DNA of 64,000 nucleotides from NCBI RefSeq assembly GCF_017163935.1, contig NZ_JABVZR010000001.1, forward strand, positions 2,294,001-2,358,000. The letters are read 5' to 3'. The stretch is from Novosphingobium terrae (GTDB lineage Bacteria > Pseudomonadota > Alphaproteobacteria > Sphingomonadales > Sphingomonadaceae). Position 1 is the stretch's first letter. Each line of letters opens with the position of its first letter. The notes under the pieces are model-generated. The model was not told the origin of the DNA. It saw only the letters and a program-made list of their open reading frames with translations, and searched no databases. Shown here piece after piece: positions 22,502 to 30,832 of the stretch. A program made the translations under genes and the position numbers.

Positions 22502-23115
22502 CCCCAGAGCGCAGGCCCAGCAACAAGCCGAGATCGGAACGCCGCGCCGCCGCGAAGCGGCTACTCGACGTCGAGCACACGGAGCACCGCCTTCAACTAT
22601 TCAGGGAGTGGCTCGCCCGCAACGTCTGTCTGGCCTCCCCCCTTCTTCTCGATGCCTGCGCGGCCAGGCGACTCGACATCGCCATGTGGCGCCTCACCCC
22701 ATCCGACGAGTGGCCGGCAAAAGTAGGCGTCTCTACCCTACTGAACGGGCTCGAGAACAAGGGACACCCCGGCGTTTCGGCATGGGGCCGCACGCCCCTC
22801 GCCCAAGATGCATACGGGGCACGCCATATCATCCTCCATATCGACGGCCGCTCTGCCCACATGGAGATGCGAGTCGGTCCCACACTCATTCGCACCTCGG
22901 ACCGGGGCGGAAGCGTCATCCTGCCCATATCCTCGGCAGTCGAGCGCTATGATCTTATTGGCTCGCCGCTCTCATCGGCGGTGAAGCATCCGATCACGCA
23001 GGACCGGCGCTACCTCATTACCGGGATCGGCCACCATCCTGCCACCGGACGGCAGATGATCGATTTCATGGCCAATCCGGAACAATGGCGCGTGCCGTGG
23101 GCCCGGCCTCGCTGA
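22498..23115 (+). CDS. Hypothetical protein, last gene of Ubl/E1 operon
   Basis: A 205-residue protein whose start overlaps the E1 stop (ATGA). It has a basic N-terminus (RRPSNKPRSERRAAAKRL), a helical part, then a beta-rich region (HIILHIDGRSAHMEMRVGPT). Only two Cys residues occur, both near the N-terminus, and there is no E2-like or JAB (H-x-H...D) motif. I do not recognise the family. Tight coupling to the E1 gene suggests a dedicated component or target. A 9-bp-stem terminator follows it, so the operon ends here. Confidence 0.55.
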   Translation: MTPERRPSNKPRSERRAAAKRLLDVEHTEHRLQLFREWLARNVCLASPLLLDACAARRLDIAMWRLTPSDEWPAKVGVSTLLNGLENKGHPGVSAWGRTPLAQDAYGARHIILHIDGRSAHMEMRVGPTLIRTSDRGGSVILPISSAVERYDLIGSPLSSAVKHPITQDRRYLITGIGHHPATGRQMIDFMANPEQWRVPWARPR

Positions 23116-23140
23116 ATTTGTTGGGTGATTTGCGCATATG

Positions 23141-23173
23141 AGCCGTCGGGGAACCGGCGGCTTTTCATTTTTC
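23141..23173 (+). terminator. Rho-independent terminator of Ubl/E1 operon
   Basis: A 9-base stem (AGCCGTCGG with CCGGCGGCT, one G-T pair) with a GGAA loop is followed by TTTCATTTTT. It lies 26 bases after the last gene of the operon. Confidence 0.75.
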
Positions 23174-23233
23174 AGAAGCGCGAGGCCTTTCGCGAAATCT
23201 CGCAGAAATCAGCCATATTTTGGAAGGAAAAGC

Positions 23234-23286
23234 CGGAATGTGTAGTGATCCAAACGGAAACTTGGATCATCTTAAACGACATTCCG
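23234..23286 (-). terminator. Nested hairpin beside tRNA-Leu (terminator or element end)
   Basis: Outer arms CGGAATGT/ACATTCCG (23234-23241, 23279-23286) enclose inner arms TGATCCAA/TTGGATCA (23246-23253, 23262-23269). Read on the minus strand the hairpin follows the tRNA-Leu 3' end after ten bases and is itself followed by CTTTTCC, so it may terminate the tRNA transcript. It could also be part of a mobile-element end. Confidence 0.45.
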
Positions 23287-23295
23287 ACATTGACA

Positions 23296-23379
23296 TGGTG
23301 CCCCCGGCCCGACTCGAACGGGCACATCTCTCGACAACCGATTTTGAGTCGGTCGCGTCTACCATTCCGCCACGGGGGC
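23296..23379 (-). tRNA. tRNA-Leu (anticodon CAA)
   Basis: The minus strand folds as an 84-base leucine tRNA: acceptor GCCCCCG/CGGGGGC, discriminator A and encoded CCA; anticodon stem ACCGA/TCGGT with loop CTCAAAA (anticodon CAA); a long variable arm; and T arm with GTTCGAGTC. Its 3' end faces the accessory island, a common arrangement for elements that integrate at tRNA genes. Confidence 0.95.
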
Positions 23380-23502
23380 ACTGCAGCAAGAGCAGACTGT
23401 CTTGCGCGTCAGCCCGCTTGGCAGGCTCGATGCAGCCCCGCCTAGCGGACCTTTGGCCGGGGATCAATGCCCGAAAGCATCAATCCCCAACCAATCAACA
23501 CA

Positions 23503-24324
23503 TCAATCCTTCAGCGCGGTCGCCACGATCTTGTGCAGACGCGAGTGCAGCGCATCATTGCCTGCCAGCAGCTGAGCGTCGCAGATCGGCTGCGACACGC
23601 CGCGCCAGTCGGACACGAAACCACCGGCTTCGCGCACCAGCAGGCAGCCTGCCGCCGTGTCCCAGGGCTTCAGATTGCTTTCCCAGAAGCCCTCGTAACG
23701 GCCCGAAGCCACCCAGGCCAAATCCAGCGCCGCCGCACCGAAGCGACGGATGCCCGCCACCTGAGGCGCCAGGGCGGCATAGATCTTCTGCCATTCCAGC
23801 GTGTCGCCATGGCCCGCGAAGGGAATGCCGGTGGCGATCAGGCTCTCGTCGAGGTGACGGCGGCCCGAGACGCGCAGGCGGCGGTCATGCAGCCATGCGC
23901 CGCGGGCCTTTTCGGCCCAGAAGCTCTCGTCGGTGATCGGCTGATAGATCAGGCCGGCGATCACGTCGCCCCAACCGCTGCCGTCCAGCTTGGGCTCCTG
24001 CGCCGCGATCGAGATCGCGAAATGCGGGATGCCATGCAGGAAGTTGCTGGTGCCGTCGAGCGGATCGATGATCCAGCGCGGCTTGGTGGGATCGCCCTCG
24101 ATCACGCCGCCCTCTTCCAGCACGAAACCCCAATCGGGGCGTGCGGCGCGCAGCTCGTCATAGATGGTGCGCTCGCTCGCCTGATCGGCGCGGCTGACGA
24201 AATCGGCAGGGCCCTTGCGGCTGACCTGAAGGTGCTCCACCTCGCCGAAATCGCGACGCAGGCGCTGGCCTGCCTTGCGCGCGGCGCGCTCCATCACGCG
24301 GATAAGACCTGAAACGACACTCAC
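23503..24324 (-). CDS. suhB: Inositol monophosphatase family protein (SuhB-like)
   Basis: A 273-residue member of the metal-dependent inositol-phosphatase family, which dephosphorylates myo-inositol-1-phosphate or related sugar phosphates; SuhB also acts in rRNA antitermination in enterobacteria. Motifs visible are E-E-G (FVLEEGGVI), WIIDPLDGTSNFLHG (metal site) and KPWDTAAG (second metal site). Length is standard. It is the first core gene after the tRNA-Leu and lies downstream of efp on the same strand, separated by a hairpin. Regulation is not evident. Confidence 0.9.
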   Translation of the reverse strand: MSVVSGLIRVMERAARKAGQRLRRDFGEVEHLQVSRKGPADFVSRADQASERTIYDELRAARPDWGFVLEEGGVIEGDPTKPRWIIDPLDGTSNFLHGIPHFAISIAAQEPKLDGSGWGDVIAGLIYQPITDESFWAEKARGAWLHDRRLRVSGRRHLDESLIATGIPFAGHGDTLEWQKIYAALAPQVAGIRRFGAAALDLAWVASGRYEGFWESNLKPWDTAAGCLLVREAGGFVSDWRGVSQPICDAQLLAGNDALHSRLHKIVATALKD

Positions 24325-24352
24325 TGGGCAAATTCCCGAATTAGAAAGAAGG

Positions 24353-24374
24353 GGGCGGCGCGCGAAACGCCGCC
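24353..24374 (-). terminator. Terminator after efp
   Basis: On the minus strand GGGCGGCG and CGCCGCCC pair around a TTTCGCG loop and are followed by CCTTCTTTCT. It lies 13 bases after the efp stop. Confidence 0.6.
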
Positions 24375-24386
24375 CTGATCAACAGA

Positions 24387-24950
24387 TCAGTCGGCCTTGC
24401 CGACGTAGCTGCGCTCATACACGTTCACGACGATGCGCGTGCCCGAGCTGATGTGGGGCGGCACCATCACGCGCACGCCATTGTCCAGCAGCGCGGGCTT
24501 GTAGGACGACGAGGCGGTCTGCCCCTTCACCACGGCATCGGCTTCCACGATGGTGGCTTCCACCTGATCGGGCAGCTGAACGCTGATCGGGCGCTCGTCA
24601 TACATTTCAAGCACGGCGGTCATGCCGTCCTGCAGGAAGGCGGCGGCATCGCCCAGCAGGTCGCTCGGCAGGGTGATCTGGTCGTAGGTTTCCACGTCCA
24701 TGAACACCAGATCGTCGCCCTCGGCATACAGGAACTGGAAGTCCTTGGTGTCGAGGCGGACGCGTTCCACCGTATCGGCACTGCGGAAACGCACATTGGT
24801 CTTGCGTCCGTCGATCAGGTTCTTCATCTCGACCTGCATGAAGGCGCCGCCCTTGCCGGGCTGGGTATGCTGGGTCTTGGCGACTTTCCAGATGCCCTTT
24901 TCGTATTCCAGAATGTTGCCGGGGCGGATATCGACGCCGCTGATCTTCAT
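24387..24950 (-). CDS. efp: Elongation factor P
   Basis: A 187-residue translation factor that rescues ribosomes stalled at polyproline. The three-domain layout fits: an N-terminal KOW-like domain with the loop TQPGKGGAF, where the Lys at its tip contacts the peptidyl-tRNA; a central OB domain ([15 protein letters not shown]); and a C-terminal OB domain with [19 protein letters not shown] and the ending YVGKAD. The start codon is separated from the divergent exported-protein gene by 15 bases. The loop residue is an unmodified-type Lys; no epmA/epmB partner is in the window. Confidence 0.96.
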   Translation of the reverse strand: MKISGVDIRPGNILEYEKGIWKVAKTQHTQPGKGGAFMQVEMKNLIDGRKTNVRFRSADTVERVRLDTKDFQFLYAEGDDLVFMDVETYDQITLPSDLLGDAAAFLQDGMTAVLEMYDERPISVQLPDQVEATIVEADAVVKGQTASSSYKPALLDNGVRVMVPPHISSGTRIVVNVYERSYVGKAD

Positions 24951-24965
24951 GGGGATGAACCTTTG

Positions 24966-25415
24966 ATGCGAAAGAACGAATTACAGGCCCCGAAAGGCCC
25001 GCGCCTGAAAAGCGCAAGCCGCGCCCTTAGCGCGAGTGGGCGCCCGTTGCAATCCGGGCTGTTCATGTGCCTGATGGCCATCTTCGGGACGAGCCTGCCC
25101 GCACAGGCCAGCGAGATCGGCCAGGCTCAGGTCATGAAGCAGGGCGTCTATCAATGCGAAACGCCCGGCAATGCGCTGGGCAAGACCGGCATTCGCCACG
25201 AGGATGAGGATTTCACCATCCTCCACGCCTCGGTCTACAGCGTGAAGGGCGGGCGCGGGATTTACCTGCTAACCGGCGATGTGATCCGCTTCACCAGCGG
25301 CCCGCGCAAAGGGCAGAAATTCCGCCGCGTGAGCGAGAATTTCCTGCGCAAGACCGATGCGAACGGCAAGGACACCGATATGAGGTGCGTGCGGGCGGTG
25401 ATGAACAATCAATAA
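24966..25415 (+). CDS. Hypothetical exported protein
   Basis: This encodes 149 residues if started at ATG 24966; an internal ATG at 25065 would give a more conventional signal peptide ([15 protein letters not shown]). The mature part is a small beta-rich domain with two Cys ([11 protein letters not shown] and DMRCVRAV) that may form a disulfide, plus [15 protein letters not shown]. It is divergent from efp. No family name is certain. A periplasmic location is inferred from the signal sequence. Confidence 0.6.
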   Translation: MRKNELQAPKGPRLKSASRALSASGRPLQSGLFMCLMAIFGTSLPAQASEIGQAQVMKQGVYQCETPGNALGKTGIRHEDEDFTILHASVYSVKGGRGIYLLTGDVIRFTSGPRKGQKFRRVSENFLRKTDANGKDTDMRCVRAVMNNQ

Positions 25416-25490
25416 GGGATGAAGGGAAGATGCGAGGGTGTTACACCCTCGCGCTCCCGGAACGTCTCCCGACGATACCGCAGTGGCACC
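25416..25490 (+). repeat. Interspersed palindromic repeat, copy 1
   Basis: A perfect palindrome GCGAGGGTGT-T-ACACCCTCGC (25432-25452) plus GCTCCC is followed by a less conserved part containing GCAGTGGCACCC. The same 27 bases recur exactly at 28423-28449 in the opposite orientation. It lies between the convergent exported-protein and OPT genes and can form a strong hairpin on either strand, so it may also end transcription. Confidence 0.7.
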
Positions 25491-25514
25491 CGATCCGAGT
25501 GCCCTGCCTCTCTG

Positions 25515-27509
25515 TTACTGCGAGGCCTGCTTTTTCACGCGCAGGTAGATCCATGCGATCCCTGCGGCGAACACCACGATGCCCGCGCCCTCCGCGAAGG
25601 GGTTCTCGGCGATCACCTGCAGCGGCGTGGCCTTTTGCGTCACACCCGCCAGCAATGCGAAGATCACGCCAAACAGGCTTTCACCCACGATCAGGCCCGT
25701 CGCAGCCAGCATGCCGAGGCGCTCGGCCAGTTCGGGGTTGGCGGTGCGCTTGGCCCAGCGGTCATAGGCATGGCCGATCAGCGCGCCGATCGGGATCAGC
25801 AACGTCAGCGCCATCGGCAGATAGATGCCCATGCCCAGCGCCAGCGGCGGCAGCATGCCCTTGCCGCTCTTGCGCAGTGCCTCGTCGATCACGATCACCA
25901 CCGCGCCGATGGCGGCACCAATGCCGATCAGGCTCCAGTCAAGCTGACCGCCCAGCACACCCTGCGCCAGCGTCGAGATCAGCGCCGCCTGAGGCGCGGC
26001 CAGAGCATTCGGCCCCGCCCCCGGCACGCCGACAAAGCCGAAGCGCTGGTTCAGCAGGCTCAGCACCGGCGGGATCACCAAAGCGCCAAAGATCACGCCC
26101 AGCACCAGCGCAACCTGCTGACGCCAAGGAGTGGCTCCAACCAGTTCGCCGGTCTTCAGATCCTGAAGATTGTCGTTGGAGATGGTCGCCACACCGAAGA
26201 TAATCGCGGTCACAAACAGCGAGAAGGCCACCAGAGCCTTGGTCGCCGCCGGATCGATATCCCGCCCGAAGAAGGCCGCCAGCAGCAGCGCAATGCCCAG
26301 CGCCGAGATGATCCCCGTGCCCGACACCGGCGAGTTCGACGCGCCGATCAGCCCCGCCATATAGCCGCAGACCGAGGCGATCACGATGCCGATCACCAGC
26401 ACATAGGCAATGGTGGCCAGCAGCACCGGCCAGAAATGCGCCTCAATGGGCCCACCGCGCGCAAAATCCGCCAGCAGCAGGCCGATGGGCAGCATCGCTG
26501 CCAGAATCACCGCGCCGACAATGCCGATGGGCAGATCACGCTCGGTCAGCGGCAAGGAAGCCCCCTGCCCGGCCTGACGCGCGCGCTGGGCAGCAATGGC
26601 GCCCGAAATGCCCTTCACGATGGGGCCGATCACGCGCAGCAACGTGTAGACCGCTGCGATGCCGATGGTGCCCGCGCCGATGATCCGCACCTTCATCTTG
26701 AAGGTGGTACCGATCACCGCGCCCATATCATCGCCGATAAAACCATGGGTGTAGAGCGGCACCAGCACGCCCCAACTCAGCAGCATGCCCACCAGCATGG
26801 CGATGCCGACGCCAAGTCCCACCAGATGGCCCACGCCGATCAGCGCCATGGAAAAGCTGGTCGAAACCTGGCTGAGGCTGGAGCCGACGCGGAAGGATTT
26901 GGCGGCTTCCTCGGCCACCAGCCCCATCTTGGCCAGCAGCGTGTAGAGCGCGGAAAGTGCCGTACCACTCACGATGGCGGAGAGGCCCTTGCGGTTTTCC
27001 TCATCGCCCTCGCCCGTGGCCGAGCTGCCAGCGCCGACTTTCAGCACTTCGGCAGCGGCAACGCCCTCGGGATAAGGCAGGTCCGTGCCGGTCACCAGCG
27101 CGCGGCGCAGCGGGACGGAGTACATCACGCCCAGAATGCCGCCGACGCCGATCACCGCCACCGATTGCCAGTAGGGAAAGTCCACCCACCAGCCGATCAT
27201 CAGCAGGCCGGGCAGCACGAAGATGATCGCGCTGAGCGTGCCCGCCGCGCTGGCGATGGTCTGGACGATGTTGTTTTCCTGAATGGTCGAGCCGCGCATG
27301 GTGCGCAGCACGGCCATGGAAATCACCGCTGCGGGGATCGATGTGGCGAAGGTCAGGCCGATTTTCAGGCCGAGATAGACATTGGCCGCGGTAAAGATCA
27401 CCGTCAGCAGCGCGCCGAGGATGACGCCGCGCAAGGTCAGTTCGCGCGCCGGGGCCGCGCCAACATTTTCTATGGTGTTGGTCTGTGTGGTCATGGCGCC
27501 TGATGCCAC
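25515..27509 (-). CDS. OPT-family oligopeptide transporter
   Basis: A 664-residue polytopic membrane protein with about 14-16 hydrophobic helices. The N-terminus ELTLRGVILGALLTVIFTAANVYLGLKIGLTFATSIPAA is characteristic of the OPT superfamily (oligopeptide or metal-chelate uptake by proton symport), and the motif NIVQTIASAAG is also present. Length is typical of bacterial OPT members. It precedes no obvious substrate genes; thiE lies upstream on the same strand. The substrate is not deducible. Confidence 0.88.
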   Translation of the reverse strand: MASGAMTTQTNTIENVGAAPARELTLRGVILGALLTVIFTAANVYLGLKIGLTFATSIPAAVISMAVLRTMRGSTIQENNIVQTIASAAGTLSAIIFVLPGLLMIGWWVDFPYWQSVAVIGVGGILGVMYSVPLRRALVTGTDLPYPEGVAAAEVLKVGAGSSATGEGDEENRKGLSAIVSGTALSALYTLLAKMGLVAEEAAKSFRVGSSLSQVSTSFSMALIGVGHLVGLGVGIAMLVGMLLSWGVLVPLYTHGFIGDDMGAVIGTTFKMKVRIIGAGTIGIAAVYTLLRVIGPIVKGISGAIAAQRARQAGQGASLPLTERDLPIGIVGAVILAAMLPIGLLLADFARGGPIEAHFWPVLLATIAYVLVIGIVIASVCGYMAGLIGASNSPVSGTGIISALGIALLLAAFFGRDIDPAATKALVAFSLFVTAIIFGVATISNDNLQDLKTGELVGATPWRQQVALVLGVIFGALVIPPVLSLLNQRFGFVGVPGAGPNALAAPQAALISTLAQGVLGGQLDWSLIGIGAAIGAVVIVIDEALRKSGKGMLPPLALGMGIYLPMALTLLIPIGALIGHAYDRWAKRTANPELAERLGMLAATGLIVGESLFGVIFALLAGVTQKATPLQVIAENPFAEGAGIVVFAAGIAWIYLRVKKQASQ

Positions 27510-27584
27510 GGCGCAACTGGGCTGAAAAGCCCCATACGTGCGCTTGTTGACATGAGTGTCAGCAAGCGCACGCGGGATTGGTGC

Positions 27585-28316
27585 TCAGGCGGCGTGGATC
27601 GCCGCGATCAGGGCCTGCACATTGGCCACCTCATCCCCGTCCCAGATGGCGCTGGAGACGGCGAGGAAATCGGCGCCGGCACGCACCAGCGGGCCGCAAT
27701 TCTCGGGCGTGATGCCGCCGATGGCGACGCAGGGGATTTCGAACACCGTCTGCCAGCAGGCCAGCGTGGAGAGCTGGGCGACATGTTCGGTGACCTTGGT
27801 CTTGGTCGGGAAGAAGGCACCGAAAGCGACGTAATCGGCACCGGCCTCGCCCGCATTCATCGCCAGATGGCGGCTGTTGTTGCAGGAAACGCCGATCTGG
27901 GCATCGGGGCCGAGGCGGTCGCGGGCTTCGCGCGGATCGCCATCGTCCTGGCCGAGATGGACGCCGTCGGCACCCAGACGCTTGGCGAGGCTGATCGAAT
28001 CGTTGACGATGAAGGCCACTTCACGCTCGGCGCAGATCGCCTGCAGGGGCGCGGCCAGAGCGGCGGCGGCATGCTCGTCCAGTCCCTTGACGCGGAACTG
28101 GAAGGCGGCGACGCCATGCTTGTTCTTCACGCCCGCCTCGATCACGCGGCGCAGGCGTTCGGGGAAATCACCCGTCACATCAAGGGGCGAGATCAGATAG
28201 ATCTTGGTGCGCGGGCGCAGCTCCGGATCGATCTCGTCGCCGAAGGAGGTTTCGTCGGGCAGGATGCCCGAGTCGAAAGGGTTCTCGAAGTCGTCTTCAA
28301 AGGTTTCGTCAGCCAT
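27585..28316 (-). CDS. thiE: Thiamine phosphate synthase
   Basis: This 243-residue TIM-barrel enzyme joins HMP-pyrophosphate and thiazole phosphate to form thiamine monophosphate. Seen motifs: FIVNDSISLAKRLGADGVHLGQDDGDP (substrate and pyrophosphate binding), GVSCNNSRHLAMNAGEAGADYVAFGAFFPT and VAIGGITPEN. An extra acidic N-terminus of about 35 residues precedes the barrel. No TPP riboswitch-like element was recognised upstream. It sits alone between the OPT gene and a repeat element. Confidence 0.9.
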   Translation of the reverse strand: MADETFEDDFENPFDSGILPDETSFGDEIDPELRPRTKIYLISPLDVTGDFPERLRRVIEAGVKNKHGVAAFQFRVKGLDEHAAAALAAPLQAICAEREVAFIVNDSISLAKRLGADGVHLGQDDGDPREARDRLGPDAQIGVSCNNSRHLAMNAGEAGADYVAFGAFFPTKTKVTEHVAQLSTLACWQTVFEIPCVAIGGITPENCGPLVRAGADFLAVSSAIWDGDEVANVQALIAAIHAA

Positions 28317-28371
28317 GGGCGCGCTCTAAACCCGCCAGCCTTCGCGCGCAACGTGCATTGCACAGGTGGAG

Positions 28372-28466
28372 CGTTTGCGCGCCACGATAGGGTGCCGCTG
28401 CCCTATCGCCGGAAGACATCATGGGAGCGCGAGGGTGTAACACCCTCGCATTTCTTACTTTAATCC
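28372..28466 (-). repeat. Interspersed palindromic repeat, copy 2 (inverted)
   Basis: This carries the same palindrome (28429-28449) and flanking GGGAGC as copy 1, in inverted orientation, with a second hairpin GATAGGG/CCCTATC alongside. Similarity to copy 1 extends over roughly 80-90 bases with scattered changes. It occupies most of the 299-base gap between thiE and the aldolase gene; the remainder holds another hairpin near 28570-28603 and no gene. Confidence 0.7.
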
Positions 28467-28615
28467 CTTGCCCCAAAACGCGAACGGCGTCGGCCCTCTC
28501 TCCCATCCCTTCCCCCGCACGCAGGGAAAAGGATGGGAAAACGGGCCGACGCCGCTGCTCGCCGAAATGCTGCTGGTGGGGCTCGAAAGCCGAGTCCCAC
28601 CGGCGCCCTGGGCGA

Positions 28616-29527
28616 TTATTCCTTGCCCTTATAGATTTTCACGATCTTGTCGAGCATGGCAAGCGCCTCGGCACGCGGGCGCTGGAAGGTGTTGCGGCCG
28701 ATGATCGAGCCATTGCCGCCACCGGCCAGAATGTCGCGCGCGTCCTGATAGACGGCATCCTCGCCCTTGGTGGCGCCGCCCGAGAAGACCACGAGGCGAC
28801 GACCGGCAAAGCAGGACTGCACGACATGCTTGACGCGATCGGCCTGGTTCGACCAGTCCTGACCGGCGTAAGCAGCCTTGGCCTCTTCCTGCTCGATGTG
28901 AGCGCTGGGCAGCTTCACCTTGATGATGTGCGCGCCGATCAGCGTGGCGATGTGGGCGGCATAGGCACCGACATCGAGGGCCAGCTCGCCGCTCTTGGGC
29001 AGCTTGCCGCCACGCGGGTAGGACCAGATCACGGTGGCGATGCCGACGCTGGCGGCTTCTTCGCGCAGCTCGCGGATTTCCTCGATCATCTCGAAGACAT
29101 CGTCCGAACCGGGATAGATGGTGAAGCCGATGGCCGAGCAGCCAAGGCGCAGGGCATCGGCCACGCTGCCGGTGACGGCCTGATTGGCGCTGGTGCCCCA
29201 GCTGTTGGAGGAGTTGACCTTCAGGATGGTCGGGATCTGGCCGGCGAACTTGTCGGCACCGGCTTCCAGCATGCCGAGGGGAGCGGCATAGGCCGAGAGG
29301 CCCGCGTCGATCGCCAGCTGATAGTGATAGTGGGGATCATAGGCATCGGGGTTCACCGCGAAGGAGCGGGCCGGGCCATGTTCGAAGCCCTGATCGACCG
29401 GCAGGATGACCAGCTTGCCGGTGCCGCCAAGGCGACCCTGCGACAGGATGCGATAGAGATTGGCCTTCACGCCGGGATTGTCGGACTCATAATTGGCGAG
29501 GATCTTTGCCACGGCCTTCGTCGTCAT
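28616..29527 (-). CDS. fbaB: Fructose-bisphosphate aldolase, class I (DhnA/FbaB type)
   Basis: A 303-residue Schiff-base aldolase of the archaeal/DhnA type, splitting fructose-1,6-bisphosphate to DHAP and GAP. Family features seen are KLVILPVDQGFEHGPARSF, the phosphate- and substrate-binding stretch RLGCSAIGFTIYPGS, TVIWSYPRGG and the Lys-containing strand HIIKVKLPS (likely Schiff-base region). Together with the nearby pgk, gap and tkt genes it forms a minus-strand block of central carbon metabolism. Confidence 0.9.
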   Translation of the reverse strand: MTTKAVAKILANYESDNPGVKANLYRILSQGRLGGTGKLVILPVDQGFEHGPARSFAVNPDAYDPHYHYQLAIDAGLSAYAAPLGMLEAGADKFAGQIPTILKVNSSNSWGTSANQAVTGSVADALRLGCSAIGFTIYPGSDDVFEMIEEIRELREEAASVGIATVIWSYPRGGKLPKSGELALDVGAYAAHIATLIGAHIIKVKLPSAHIEQEEAKAAYAGQDWSNQADRVKHVVQSCFAGRRLVVFSGGATKGEDAVYQDARDILAGGGNGSIIGRNTFQRPRAEALAMLDKIVKIYKGKE

Positions 29528-29641
29528 ACAGGCTCCTATCGGGGTAAAATTCGGTCAATTTATGCATCGCATAGGTATGCAGTTCCCGTTCGGTAGCCAC
29601 AAACCTGTTTTTTCGCAACTGCGAGAGCGCAGCATGCCAAA

Positions 29642-30832
29642 CTATTTTTGCGCCAAAAAGACACCAAGATGGCGTCCCAGCCAGCGCCGCAAGGGTGCAT
29701 CGACAAAGCGGGCCAGAAAGGCGGCGCTGCCGATCGCTGTGAGCAGGAAGACCGACAGGGTGAGGCCCAGCGGCCAGTCATGATCATAGCCGTAATTGCC
29801 CACCACATAGGTCCAGAAGAAATGCACGGCGTAGAGCGGATAGGAAATGTCCCCCAGCCTTTCGCCCCAGCGCAGGAAGGTGCGGGGCATCTCCAGCCGG
29901 GCCCCGGCCAGCACCAGCGCGGGCGAGAGCAGCAGGATAAAGCCCAGATCGAGCATAAACCGGCTCCAGCCCGAGAAAGGCAGCAGCAAGGGCACAAGCC
30001 CGAGCACCAGCACCGCCAGCGACCAGCGGCTGACATTGGGCACGCGCCCTTCCAGCAGCCGCGAGAGAACCATGCCTGCAAGGAAGGAAAAGATGGTACG
30101 CACCACGCCCAGATGCACATCGTGCCAGCGATAGCCCTGCTTCACGATTGAAGCGTTCTCCGCAAAAGGCGTGAGAGCCTGCGTGACCGTCAGATCGACC
30201 ACCAGCACCGCAGCAAACACACATAGCATAGCCATCAGCGCGCGGGTCGGGCGACGGATCGCAAAAAGCGCCATCAGGGCGTTGGCGCCAAACTCCATCA
30301 GCAGCGACCAGGCCGGAGGGTTGATCGGCGAAATGTCGCGTCCGATCACGCTGGGCAGGAAGAGCAGATTGGCGGCCAGCCCGCTCAGAAGCGTGCCCCA
30401 ACCAATGTCGGTGGCATCGCGCGCCACCAGCATCGCCAGCCAGCCAAAGCACAGCAACAACCCGCACAGATGCAGCGGCCAGAGGCGCACAAAGCGCCAC
30501 GCCAGGAACTCGCCGGTGCCCAGCCCCACGGCGAAACGCGGGCGATAGGTGCGATCCAGCACAAAGCCGGACAGGGCGAAGAAGAAATCCACCGCCAGAT
30601 AACCGCCGGGCACCAGCGGATTGCTCAGATGGAAGATCGCCACCGCCAGAGCGGCAAGCCCGCGCATCGCATCGAGCGTGACGAAGCGGTGGCGGGCAGC
30701 ACGTGAAGGCTCGGCACGCTGGGGCCCGCCGCCATCCGGCGACGGGCCCTGTGTTTCAGTGGTTAAGGAAGGTGGTGAAATGTTCAGATTTCCAGCGCCT
30801 TCACGCCGGGCAGCTCGCGCCCTTCCATCCAT
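29642..30832 (-). CDS. Acyltransferase 3 family membrane protein
   Basis: A 396-residue OafA/YrhL-type membrane acyltransferase with about ten hydrophobic helices, starting at [21 protein letters not shown] (conserved His) and [23 protein letters not shown]. Members O-acetylate cell-surface sugars. The ATG at 30832 overlaps the end of pgk by 49 bases; no ATG, GTG or TTG start lies between it and the conserved motif, so this start is kept. Probable substrates are surface glycans. Confidence 0.82.
   Translation of the reverse strand: MDGRARAARREGAGNLNISPPSLTTETQGPSPDGGGPQRAEPSRAARHRFVTLDAMRGLAALAVAIFHLSNPLVPGGYLAVDFFFALSGFVLDRTYRPRFAVGLGTGEFLAWRFVRLWPLHLCGLLLCFGWLAMLVARDATDIGWGTLLSGLAANLLFLPSVIGRDISPINPPAWSLLMEFGANALMALFAIRRPTRALMAMLCVFAAVLVVDLTVTQALTPFAENASIVKQGYRWHDVHLGVVRTIFSFLAGMVLSRLLEGRVPNVSRWSLAVLVLGLVPLLLPFSGWSRFMLDLGFILLLSPALVLAGARLEMPRTFLRWGERLGDISYPLYAVHFFWTYVVGNYGYDHDWPLGLTLSVFLLTAIGSAAFLARFVDAPLRRWLGRHLGVFLAQK

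Noticed and set aside
1..23290. CRISPR array or Cas genes in the Tn7-like island
   Set aside because: No regularly spaced direct repeats and no Cas-like protein were seen, so a CRISPR-associated transposon is not supported.
28317..28430. TPP riboswitch upstream of thiE
   Set aside because: The conserved thi-box sequences are not apparent; the region is mostly the interspersed repeat.
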